Shown: positions 23,714-32,219 of the stretch, one piece after another | Layout: each line of letters starts with the position of its first letter | Position numbering within the stretch: position 1 is the stretch's first letter | Source of the DNA: CBDCCV01 sp965215025 | GTDB taxonomy: Bacteria; Bacteroidota; Rhodothermia; Rhodothermales; Salinibacteraceae | Assembly (NCBI GenBank): GCA_965215025.1 | Contig: CBDCCV010000002.1 | Span: forward strand, 868,001-932,000 | Length of the DNA stretch: 64,000 nucleotides | Direction of reading: 5' to 3' | Program-made: the position numbers and the translations under genes | Notes under the pieces: model-generated | Seen by the model: the letters and a program-made list of their open reading frames with translations, nothing else | Databases searched by the model: none | What the model was told of the DNA's origin: nothing

Positions 23714-25228
23714 CTAAAGCATTCTCTTCTTAGCAGCTGCTTTTTCTTCAATGTACTCTCCCGTAGGTATAGGTGCTTGTTCCAAACCATGTTCTTGCCG
23801 TTCCTTCTCCATTATTACTGCCACCTCTTCAAAAGAAATTTTATTCGGTGACGTGAAAAGACTAACGATCACTTCGCCAACAAGAGCAGCTAATGTTGCG
23901 GGGATAATCGGTCTTTTCCAAAATTCCTCCTGGCTGGGTATCATCATCACCAGTAAGGAGACAACGGCTCCAAGAATGACCGCTGTGACTGCCCCCTGCC
24001 AGGTAGCCCTTCCCCAGAATCGCCCAAGAAGAATTACGACGGCTAATCCACTCAGTACAATCGAGAGAAAGTCTATCACATAATCTACGATGTTTTCTGC
24101 AGAAAGGGCAGCGAGGGTGGCTAAGATAAAAATAACTACTAGTGCGTACCTGGCCACGCTAAGCGGATTCTTAGCCGAACGACCTGTCGCCATTGGGAAG
24201 ATGTGGCGGACGAAAAACGTCGCGCTTACCGCAGCATCAGAATCTCCAGAAGACATCGTCGATGCAACAATCGCCACCACAACAATTACGGCGAGCCAAG
24301 CAGGAAATGCGTTCATAACCAGCCATGGTATGGCTTGATCCTGAACAGGTAGTCCTGGATTCAAGGCATAGGCCGCCATTCCTCCAATGCCAATAACGAT
24401 AGAGAAAATTATTTCAAACGTACCTGCGGTATACATCCCTATCCTTACTGCTTTCTTCGACGTGGCACTGTAGATACGATGCCGATTGTTCGTGTCTGCT
24501 ATTTGGGAGAGTATCAATGCTACAGGAATCGCAACCACCGTCTTCCATCCAAGTTCTCCAACTCCTAAAAATGTGGAGTATCCAGGTGGGACCTCGGCTT
24601 GCAGATTTGCCAGCCCTCCGAAGTCGCCGAGGACAACAAAGACCATGGCAATAAACCCAACGAGTAAAATAGATACTTGAACTACATCCGTGTAAACGAC
24701 GGTCAGCAAGCCCCCCGGGATGGTAGTGACGGCAATTAAGATCCCAGCTATTATTATGCTATACTCAACGGAAATTCCGCTAATAATTAGACTGATAATA
24801 AACCCCCCACCTAAAATCTGCACCGAAAGCCAAAACACCTTTGATAAGAATAGCATCACGTTGGCGAAGTTATAAATCGCTGCATTTCCGCCATAGTAGC
24901 ATGCTATCTCCTCGCTCAGGGTCATGAAATTATATTCGCGCATTTGAGCGAACATCTTTCCGACAAGAAGTATTCCTAATCCCAAGCCAATCGGATATAA
25001 TGCCCCACCCCATCCGCTAGTATAGGCAAGCCCGGAAGCCCCGAGCGTGACGCCTGTGCCTACTCCGGTGGCCAGGACCGTACCCGTCATGGTAACGGGT
25101 CCAATACCCCGTTGCGCCATGAAGAAATCTACTGGCTCTTTGACCCGGAACATCCAGTACAGCGAAATGCCTAGCATTAGAGTACCGTACGCGGCGACAG
25201 CAAGAATTATGACTGTGTTAAGGCCCAT
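23714..25228 (-). CDS. Sodium:solute symporter (SSS family)
   Basis: A 504-residue integral membrane protein with about 13 hydrophobic helices. Features typical of the SSS family are GTGVTLGASGLAYTSGWGG (about 55-75), YTDVVQVSILLVGF (about 180-193) and the sodium-site region VVAIVASTMSSGDSDAAVSA (about 317-336, matching the family's ATLMSTxSSxL pattern). It would import the operon's sugar or sugar acid with sodium, which suits a marine or saline habitat. The gene is the most AT-rich in the window: a count of two 60-base lines gave 45-50 percent GC, against 68 percent for a sampled line of the gldL gene. It lies between the isomerase and a GH2 gene. Confidence 0.85.
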   Translation of the reverse strand: MGLNTVIILAVAAYGTLMLGISLYWMFRVKEPVDFFMAQRGIGPVTMTGTVLATGVGTGVTLGASGLAYTSGWGGALYPIGLGLGILLVGKMFAQMREYNFMTLSEEIACYYGGNAAIYNFANVMLFLSKVFWLSVQILGGGFIISLIISGISVEYSIIIAGILIAVTTIPGGLLTVVYTDVVQVSILLVGFIAMVFVVLGDFGGLANLQAEVPPGYSTFLGVGELGWKTVVAIPVALILSQIADTNNRHRIYSATSKKAVRIGMYTAGTFEIIFSIVIGIGGMAAYALNPGLPVQDQAIPWLVMNAFPAWLAVIVVVAIVASTMSSGDSDAAVSATFFVRHIFPMATGRSAKNPLSVARYALVVIFILATLAALSAENIVDYVIDFLSIVLSGLAVVILLGRFWGRATWQGAVTAVILGAVVSLLVMMIPSQEEFWKRPIIPATLAALVGEVIVSLFTSPNKISFEEVAVIMEKERQEHGLEQAPIPTGEYIEEKAAAKKRML

Positions 25229-25297
25229 ATATATCCAACTTTATTGATATGACACATTTATCACCTAAAGCTCTCAAAGTCGAGGTCTCGCTTTTGA

Positions 25298-27832
25298 TTA
25301 CGTAGCCTGAATAGTTACCGTGCGCGACTCGTACGACGGATGCGATACGGTGAGGTTGATCTCGCCAGGCATCTCGTGCTTCGTGCGGATCCAGACCGCA
25401 CCGACCCCGCCAGCGTCAACGAACGCGAATGGATTGTCGCCGATGAGCCTGCCCGGCCCTTCCGCTTCGAAGGTCACCTCGCCCTCAACGTAAGGTCGCG
25501 GGGCACCGTACTTGTCGAGCACGCGGAAGACGACTCGGGTCGCATCGGAACCGTTAGCAACAAGCTCCTGGTCGTCGGCCTCTACCGTCAACGTATCGCC
25601 AGACGGATCCGAAGAAAACTTCCGCGAGAGCACCTGCTGATCCCCGACGTAGCCGTCAATGCGAAGCTCGGGTTTCGCCACTTGGCCGCGCACCCTGTGA
25701 AGATCAGCAAAGCTCGGTGGGTAAGGCAGGTGACCGAACCGATTCGTATCCGGATGAACCGTGGCGTGGTGCTCGTCGTCTACGAAGAGTTCGAGCCGCT
25801 CGCAGTTCGAGCAGATCATGTTCCCCCTGCTCCTATCGATAGGCAGCGCCTTGATGCTAAAATCCCAGTAGAAGGCCGGCGCGATGACCGGGCGGACCCT
25901 GGGGTCCACCTGGGCCTGATAGATGGCCGCTCCCAGTTTGGGCACACGGAACAGATCTGCTACCCCGATAAATTTTACTCCCCACCGCCGGTTGCCTGTG
26001 CCCGACACGTAGTCATACGCCCCCCAGGCGATGAGTCCGCAGTAGCGGTTGTCGGAGAAAGCCTTGTTGTGGACGTGAGCGTGGGCGGATGCCTGCGCTT
26101 GCTGCGCCTCCACAGGCTCGACACGAGTGTAGAATTTGAAGTCGCCGCTCAAGGTGCCGACCGCCTCAGTGACCAGGTAGGGCCATTCGGTCCGCGGCGG
26201 ACGCAGCGAAGCGTGCCCGTCTTCGCGGTAGTAGTCGTTGAGGGAAAATACGTCCTGAACGAAGTCCGTTGTGTCATGAAGCCCCCCGATTACGGCACCC
26301 GTAGTAGGCCGCGAGTCGTCCAAGGAATGAGCGACATCGCGGGCTTTCGTGTAGAAATCCACGTCGTTGGGCGTCTCATTTAACCGCGCGCCCCAAATCA
26401 CGATGGACGGATGATTGCGATGGCTCCGCACCATGCCGCTGACCTGGCGGATCGCTCGCTCCTTCCACTCGTCGTTGCCTAACCACATGCCCCATCCAGG
26501 GACCTCCTCGAAGGCCATCAGCCCAAGCTCGTCGCAGGCGTCAAAAAAGGCCTCTGCCTGTGGGTAATGCGAGCAGCGGACCATGTTGCAGTTGAGTTCC
26601 TTGCGGAGGATCTCGGCGTCCTTGCGTTGCACGCGCGGGGGCATCGCGCCGCCGGCAAAGGGATAGAAGTGATGCCGATTGAGGCCGAAAATCTTAACCC
26701 GCTCGCCATTGAGGAAGAAGCCCTGCTTAGTGAATCGGGCTTCGCGAAAGCCGATACGCGTCGCGTAGTCGTGCACCGGCTCGCCGTCAGCCGACAGCGT
26801 CACGACCACATCGTAGAGCTGCGGATCGTCGACGCCCCAGAGACGGACGTCCTTGAGATCGCGCATGGTGAGATTGACCGTCGTCTGCCCCGTTTCGCTA
26901 ATCGTGACGGGTGCGGAGGTCGAACCAATCCTCCCGCCGCCATCGCGCAACTCCACGCCGACGCGCATGGCGCTTTCGGGCGCGACGGCTGCGTCGATCG
27001 TGCACTCCACCTCAAGGCGCCGGTCCGCGCCGAGGACATCGACCGGCTTGGCGAAGACATCGGCGAGGAACACCTGCGGCACCGCGCGCAGGTTTGCTTG
27101 CCGGTAGATTCCGCCGGGCTGCCAGAAATCAACCTCTTCCGGCTCGTGCGGTTCGGGCCGGTTAGGCGGCACGTTGATGTTGAAGTGCGAGTCGAGCGTT
27201 ACCGCCAGAACGTTGTTGCCGGACGCCAGGTGATCGGTTAGCTCGAAGCTGAAGGGCAGGTAGCCGCCGATGTGCTCGCCGAGTTCATGGCCGTTGAGAG
27301 TGATCGTTGCAGCAGTCATCGCCGCGCCGAAATCAACAAAGACGCGGTGCCCTTCCCAATCCGGGGCGACTTCAAAATGCCGACGGTAGATCCATACTTT
27401 CTGCCAGCTTTCCTTATCCCATTCGCGCCACGACAGGTCCGTCACTGTATGCGGGAGCGTAACCTCCGTGAAGGCGCTGTCGTCGAAGTCGGGCTGGGAC
27501 GCCATCGCGAGCGTGCTCTCGGTGCGGTCCTCATTGGTAGCGTCCTCATCGAGAGGGCCGCCGAAAAGCCAACCGGCACTGAAGGGGATCGTGCGCGCCG
27601 CTGGGCCGCGCCTTCCCACGCCGGCATACGCGGCACCGGCATACGCGCCGAGCACCGACCAAGCAGCGGCGCCTGTTGCGCACACTTGCAAAAAGTGCCG
27701 TCGAGACCGCAGAGCGGTTGGCTGCATTACCAAACCGTTCTCAGCCGAAGCTCTTCTGGCATCGTCTCCAAGACTCTCTTTCTGATCAGCCATCGCACCA
27801 GCAGTGCTTTTCTGCGATCCCCATCTATTCAT
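25298..27832 (-). CDS. Glycoside hydrolase family 2 enzyme with Tat signal
   Basis: 844 residues from 27832; later ATGs at 27793 or 27727 would still keep the twin-arginine signal RSRRHFLQVCATGAAAWSVLG. The order is that of GH2: a sugar-binding jelly-roll domain, an Ig-like domain, a TIM barrel with the acid/base Glu in GARLNE (E486) and a probable nucleophile Glu in YLVTEAVG (E556), then C-terminal Ig-like domains including one beginning DQELVANGSDATRVVFRVLD. GH2 enzymes are retaining exo-beta-glycosidases (galactosidase, glucuronidase, mannosidase). It is exported folded, so it probably acts in the periplasm on imported oligosaccharides. The substrate is not known; its operon suggests release of the monosaccharide taken up by the adjacent SSS symporter. 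Confidence 0.85.
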   Translation of the reverse strand: MNRWGSQKSTAGAMADQKESLGDDARRASAENGLVMQPTALRSRRHFLQVCATGAAAWSVLGAYAGAAYAGVGRRGPAARTIPFSAGWLFGGPLDEDATNEDRTESTLAMASQPDFDDSAFTEVTLPHTVTDLSWREWDKESWQKVWIYRRHFEVAPDWEGHRVFVDFGAAMTAATITLNGHELGEHIGGYLPFSFELTDHLASGNNVLAVTLDSHFNINVPPNRPEPHEPEEVDFWQPGGIYRQANLRAVPQVFLADVFAKPVDVLGADRRLEVECTIDAAVAPESAMRVGVELRDGGGRIGSTSAPVTISETGQTTVNLTMRDLKDVRLWGVDDPQLYDVVVTLSADGEPVHDYATRIGFREARFTKQGFFLNGERVKIFGLNRHHFYPFAGGAMPPRVQRKDAEILRKELNCNMVRCSHYPQAEAFFDACDELGLMAFEEVPGWGMWLGNDEWKERAIRQVSGMVRSHRNHPSIVIWGARLNETPNDVDFYTKARDVAHSLDDSRPTTGAVIGGLHDTTDFVQDVFSLNDYYREDGHASLRPPRTEWPYLVTEAVGTLSGDFKFYTRVEPVEAQQAQASAHAHVHNKAFSDNRYCGLIAWGAYDYVSGTGNRRWGVKFIGVADLFRVPKLGAAIYQAQVDPRVRPVIAPAFYWDFSIKALPIDRSRGNMICSNCERLELFVDDEHHATVHPDTNRFGHLPYPPSFADLHRVRGQVAKPELRIDGYVGDQQVLSRKFSSDPSGDTLTVEADDQELVANGSDATRVVFRVLDKYGAPRPYVEGEVTFEAEGPGRLIGDNPFAFVDAGGVGAVWIRTKHEMPGEINLTVSHPSYESRTVTIQAT

Positions 27833-27884
27833 TGGCTTAAGCTGATTTGTGATAACTTCTTGCCGACAAGTTGGTCGTGCTTTC

Positions 27885-29369
27885 TCAGTCCTGACTCGAA
27901 GCCGTCCATATTCCGGAAGGCGTATGCGCCTCCTTCATCATCACTTCGACCTGCCGCACGACCTCCGGGTGCTGGCCCGCCACATCGTGCTCCTCGCCCA
28001 CGTCTTTGCTGAGGTCGTAGAGTTCGATTTCGCCGGTAAATATCGGCTGCCGCACGGCCTTCCACCTCCCCTTCCGTACCGCTTGCGCCGTCTCCCCTTC
28101 GTAGAATTCCCAGTACAGATAGGCGTGCTCCTCCTGCTGTTCAGGCTGTCCCTGAATCGCTGGCGCGAACGAAAGCCCATCAACAGAACTGGACACCGCT
28201 GCCCCTGCTAAGTCCGCCAGCGTCGGAAGCACGTCCCACGCCGCCCAGACCTGATCGCTCACCTTGCCGGAGGGCACCTTCTGGCCCGGCCCCCACACAA
28301 TCATCGGCACGCGGATGCCCCCCTCGTACAGGTCACGCTTTTTTCCGCGCAACGGCCCGTTTGAATCGAAGAACGCCGGGTCCGCGCCCCCCTCGCTGGA
28401 AGGGCCGTTGTCTGAGGTAAAAAAGACAATGGTGTTCTCAGCGATGCCCAGCGTTTCGAGCCGGTCCAAGAGCCTTCCCACGTCCCGGTCCATCCGCGAA
28501 ACCATCCCCGCATAGGCCGCGCGTGGCATTGGCTGTGGCGAGTAGCCGTTGCCCGGAAACGGGCGCTCAGGGAAAATGCTCTTCCCCTTTTCATCCAGGT
28601 AAGGAGCCATCGCCTCCTCGGGCGCTATTATGGAGGCGTGCGGAATGGTAAACGGCAGATAGAGGAAGAACGGCTCCTCTTGGTGACGCGCGACGAAATC
28701 AAGCGCTTCGTCTACGATTGCGTCGTGGCTGTACGTGCCGCGCTCGACGGGATGACCCGCCCCCGGGACGCGCGGGTCGCTCACGACCTTATTGCCCTTG
28801 AGCGGCACGCGCTCCCCGTTACGGAAGAGAAACTCCGGGTAGTAGAAATGCGCGCGCAACTGGTCGAGGTATCCGAAGAACTCATCGAAGCCCTGCTCGG
28901 CAGGAAGGCCCTCAGAGCCAGGCCCCCCAAGACCCCATTTTCCAAACATACCCGTGGCGTAACCGGCTTTCTGAAGCACTTCGGCCAGGGTCTCGGCCTG
29001 GGCAGGTAAGGGGAAATTCCCGATAGACGCGGAGGTCCTCTTGTTGCCACGTACCGGAGTGCGGCCCGTGTGCTGGCCGGTCATGAGCACCGAACGCGAA
29101 GGGGCGCATACGGTCGAGCCGCTGTAGAACTGGGCGAAGCGCAGACCTTCTCGCGCCATCCGGTCGAGGTTTGGGGTCTGGATTTTCTCTTGGCCGTAGC
29201 TGCCGAGATCCCCGTAACCAAGATCGTCAGCCATGATGAAGACGATGTTGGGCGGGCGCTCAGCAGGCTGCGCTTGCGAACTACCGGCATGAAGCGTCGC
29301 CGCTAACGCAGCTACGGCCATCAGAAAGCCGAGGGGAATACGGGCTGGATGTTTTGAAAAAACAAGCAT
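27885..29369 (-). CDS. Arylsulfatase-type sulfatase (S1 family)
   Basis: A 494-residue secreted enzyme (signal LGFLMAVAALAATLHAGSSQA). NIVFIMADDLGYGDLGSYG (about 40-58) supplies the metal-binding Asp pair. The formylglycine motif is CAPSR (C88 in STVCAPSRSVLMTG), of the Cys type that needs a formylglycine-generating enzyme. Later motifs are FFTSDNGPSSEGG (about 310-322) with the second metal site and GGIRVPMIVWGPG. It hydrolyses a sulfate ester on a carbohydrate. It lies between the two GH2 genes in the same unit, so the target is probably a sulfated glycan. The GldK protein in this window has an FGE-like fold but is not evidence of maturation activity. Confidence 0.9.
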   Translation of the reverse strand: MLVFSKHPARIPLGFLMAVAALAATLHAGSSQAQPAERPPNIVFIMADDLGYGDLGSYGQEKIQTPNLDRMAREGLRFAQFYSGSTVCAPSRSVLMTGQHTGRTPVRGNKRTSASIGNFPLPAQAETLAEVLQKAGYATGMFGKWGLGGPGSEGLPAEQGFDEFFGYLDQLRAHFYYPEFLFRNGERVPLKGNKVVSDPRVPGAGHPVERGTYSHDAIVDEALDFVARHQEEPFFLYLPFTIPHASIIAPEEAMAPYLDEKGKSIFPERPFPGNGYSPQPMPRAAYAGMVSRMDRDVGRLLDRLETLGIAENTIVFFTSDNGPSSEGGADPAFFDSNGPLRGKKRDLYEGGIRVPMIVWGPGQKVPSGKVSDQVWAAWDVLPTLADLAGAAVSSSVDGLSFAPAIQGQPEQQEEHAYLYWEFYEGETAQAVRKGRWKAVRQPIFTGEIELYDLSKDVGEEHDVAGQHPEVVRQVEVMMKEAHTPSGIWTASSQD

Positions 29370-29440
29370 GTTTGAGGCTGGCCTCAGCTCAGTCTGAGTT
29401 GTCCCGCGACCACGATTTGCGATGCTTCCGAGTCCAGGTC

Positions 29441-31993
29441 CTATGACGAAGAAGTTGCCTGCACCTGCAGAACGGCAGGCTCCAGCCCCTCCGCACGCGC
29501 CGTGATGTTGATCAGCCCGGCCTCATCAGTCGCCTGCACCATCGCCAAGCACTTCCCCTTGAACGCCCGTCGGTAAGGCACCTTGTGGGGGCTTAAGTCG
29601 AGGATGTCTCCGTTTTCCACCCCGATAAGGTTTGCCGGCCCTTCGATCTCGAACCTGACCTCATGACCGGCATCTGGCACCAAGTAACCTGCCTTATCGG
29701 TGATGTCGATCTCCACGTGAACCACATCTCGACGGTTGGCTCGAACGGTCTCCCGGTCCAGCGTACCTCGCACGGCTGCTGGCGCGTCGGCCGTCTGCAC
29801 GGCCTTCTCTACGACAGGATCGCCGCCGGACGTGGCCACAACGCGCAACTCGCCCGGCTCGTAGGGTACCTTCCAGACGAGCTGCATTTGATCCTCGGCC
29901 TCGAAGGTCTTTGCTCCGAGCGAGCGCTCGTTGAGGAAAAGCTCAGCCCCCTCCTGGTTGGTGTAGACAACGATGGGGATCTCGATGCCTTCCTTGCCGG
30001 GGTGCGTCCAGTGCGGCAAGAGATGCACCATCGGCTTATCGCTCCACTGGCTCTGGTACAGGTAAACGTGGTCCTTCGGGAAGCCAGCCAGATCGAAGAT
30101 GCCGGACTCATGCGCCCGCGCCGGCCAGCCGTATGACTCGCCCAGATAGTCAAAATTGACCCAGCGGAAGGTGCCCGCAAGGTACGGAAGCCTTCGAGAA
30201 ATCCGGATTTGATCCCTCGCACACATGCGCACGAGGCAGTTGTCGTAGGAGGAACGGTAGTGCGGGTTGACGTCGGTAAAGACTTCTTCCTCGGTCAGGT
30301 CTGGCACTATGTAGACGCTGCTCTTCATATCCTCCCAGCGCTCTAAGTGGTTGGACGCCTCCCAGGGGCCAGGAAAATCGCGCGTGCGGTATTCGGTCTG
30401 TGTTCGGTAGACGTTGCGCGTGTGGTAGGTGTGCGTCATCTCCGTTCCGATGACAGGAGTATCGGGGTGCTCTGCGTGAAAGGCTTCAATACTACCTTTC
30501 ACTTCGCCGTGGCCGTTGAAGCCGGCGACATCGAGATGACCGCCGGCGTAACCACGTCCCTGAGTGACGGGGCGCGTCGGGTCCAACGCGTGGACGAAGC
30601 TGACCATCTTTTTCTGCTGCTTAGGGGTGTAGCCGCGCACCTCATTGCCGATGCTCCAGAGGACCACGCTTGGGTGGTTGCGGTCACGCCGAATGAAGCT
30701 GGTGAGGTCTTTCTTCCACCACTGCTCGAAGTAGAGGCCGTAGTCAAACTTCGCTTTCTCCCGGTGCCACCCGTCGAAGGCCTCGTCCATGATGAGGAAC
30801 CCCATCGCGTTGGCCATCGCGTAGAGTTCGGGAGCAGCCGGGTTGTGAGCCGTGCGAATGGCGTTGGCGCCCATCTCTTTGAGCGCCTTTAGCCGCCGGT
30901 GGAGGACGTCTTCTGGCACAGCAGCCCCGACCGGCCCGGCGTCATGGTGCATGCACATGCCTTTAATCTCCGTCGGAACCCCGTTGAGCACGAAGCCCCG
31001 ATCCGTGGTGAACTCGAACCATCGGAAGCCCGTAACCGTCCGGTAGGCATCGAGCATCTCTTCTCCGGAGAGCACTTGGCTCTCCACGGAGTACGTCGTG
31101 GGCGAGTCAGGTGACCAAAGGGTTGGCTCGGCCACCTCCAGCTTCTGCGCGAACGTGTGCCCCCCCCCGCTTGCCACACGGTGCGAAGTGCTGGTTTGCG
31201 CGACCACCTCCCCCTTTTCATCTAAGACTCGCGTGTCCAGCGTGATCGTCTGGTCATCCGCCCCCTCGTTTAGCACTTCGGTGTCTACGAGCATGGAGGC
31301 CTGCCTCTCACTCACCTCTGGAGTACGCACGTACGTTCCGTTGTGCGCTACGTGCACAGGGGCAGTCACCTCCAGCCACACGTGCCGGTAGATCCCGGAG
31401 CCGGTGTACCACCGCCCGCTCGGCGCCAAGCGGTGATCCACCCGCACGGCAATCACGTTCCTCTCCTCCTGTAGATGCGGTGTCAGATCATAGCTGAAGC
31501 CCGTGTACCCATAAGGGTGTTGCCCCAAATGCAAGCCGTTGATCCACACGTCACTGTTCATGTACACCCCGTCGAAGACGATTCGCACACGTCTTCCTTC
31601 CCACTCCGGATTCCAACGGAGCGCTTTGCGGTACCAGCCGACTCCCGTAGGAAGAAAGCCACCCCGCACTCCGGCGGGATGATCCTCGTCGTACGTCCCT
31701 TCGATGCTCCAATCGTGGGGTAGGTCGAGCTGGCGCCAGTCACCATCGGCGTACCCAGGGCTTCTGGCTTCGAGCGGATCGCCCAAGAGAAACCGCCAGT
31801 CGAAGTCGATATTGATGTGCTGGCGCGGGCTGTCCAACAGTGCAAAAGAGCGCTCTCCATCGAGCGACTCGAACCGCCGAACGCCCTTCCGCAAATCGCC
31901 CGCAGGGTCGGAAAAATTAGGCGGGAACGCATGCAATGCTGTAGCCCCAGCGACCACGTGCTGCATGTAACTTAGAAATCGCCGTCGGTCCAT
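29441..31993 (-). CDS. Glycoside hydrolase family 2 enzyme with Tat-like signal (first gene of unit A)
   Basis: An 850-residue protein opening MDRRRFLSYMQHVVAGATAL, a Tat-type signal. Domains: jelly-roll (DWRQLDLPHDWSIEGTYDED, about 86-105), Ig-like, TIM barrel with the acid/base Glu in SIGNEVRGY (E451) and the nucleophile in VIGTEMTHTY (E518), then an Ig-like region and a bacterial DUF4982/invasin-like end. The motifs HDWSIEG and GTEMTHTY are typical of beta-galactosidase-like GH2 of Bacteroidota. It is only distantly similar to the GH2 at 25298. It is the first gene after the candidate operator at 32145, with a leader of about 150 nt, and probably opens the transcription unit that ends at 14616. 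Confidence 0.85.
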   Translation of the reverse strand: MDRRRFLSYMQHVVAGATALHAFPPNFSDPAGDLRKGVRRFESLDGERSFALLDSPRQHINIDFDWRFLLGDPLEARSPGYADGDWRQLDLPHDWSIEGTYDEDHPAGVRGGFLPTGVGWYRKALRWNPEWEGRRVRIVFDGVYMNSDVWINGLHLGQHPYGYTGFSYDLTPHLQEERNVIAVRVDHRLAPSGRWYTGSGIYRHVWLEVTAPVHVAHNGTYVRTPEVSERQASMLVDTEVLNEGADDQTITLDTRVLDEKGEVVAQTSTSHRVASGGGHTFAQKLEVAEPTLWSPDSPTTYSVESQVLSGEEMLDAYRTVTGFRWFEFTTDRGFVLNGVPTEIKGMCMHHDAGPVGAAVPEDVLHRRLKALKEMGANAIRTAHNPAAPELYAMANAMGFLIMDEAFDGWHREKAKFDYGLYFEQWWKKDLTSFIRRDRNHPSVVLWSIGNEVRGYTPKQQKKMVSFVHALDPTRPVTQGRGYAGGHLDVAGFNGHGEVKGSIEAFHAEHPDTPVIGTEMTHTYHTRNVYRTQTEYRTRDFPGPWEASNHLERWEDMKSSVYIVPDLTEEEVFTDVNPHYRSSYDNCLVRMCARDQIRISRRLPYLAGTFRWVNFDYLGESYGWPARAHESGIFDLAGFPKDHVYLYQSQWSDKPMVHLLPHWTHPGKEGIEIPIVVYTNQEGAELFLNERSLGAKTFEAEDQMQLVWKVPYEPGELRVVATSGGDPVVEKAVQTADAPAAVRGTLDRETVRANRRDVVHVEIDITDKAGYLVPDAGHEVRFEIEGPANLIGVENGDILDLSPHKVPYRRAFKGKCLAMVQATDEAGLINITARAEGLEPAVLQVQATSSS

Positions 31994-32144
31994 AATAATT
32001 CGACGCGGTGGTGAGAAAACGCAGGGGAGCTGGACAGCGGCAAATCCTACCGTGCTGCCTGCGTCAGATAAGCTCGAAGGCTCACGGGAAGTTAGAAGCG
32101 CTTCCGTTTACCTCTTCATAGAAAAACTGAATCTCTGAGTTTTT

Positions 32145-32158
32145 TGTTAAGCCTAACA
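32145..32158 (-). promoter_or_regulatory. Candidate LacI operator A, upstream of the GH2/sulfoglycolysis-like unit
   Basis: TGTTAAGCCTAACA is a near-perfect 14-bp palindrome matching TGTTAAnnTTAACA at all but one outer position. On the minus strand it follows a TTGTCA element, whose TTG ends 22 bp before the operator, and a TATCGTTA box. The same layout is seen at site B (50983), and similarity between the two sites extends over about 45 bp. Confidence 0.55.
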
Positions 32159-32219
32159 TAACGATAGGGTCTTCGCCTGACAACTTCAAGGGGGTGCTCA
32201 CTTTTTTGTCCTCTCGTCG

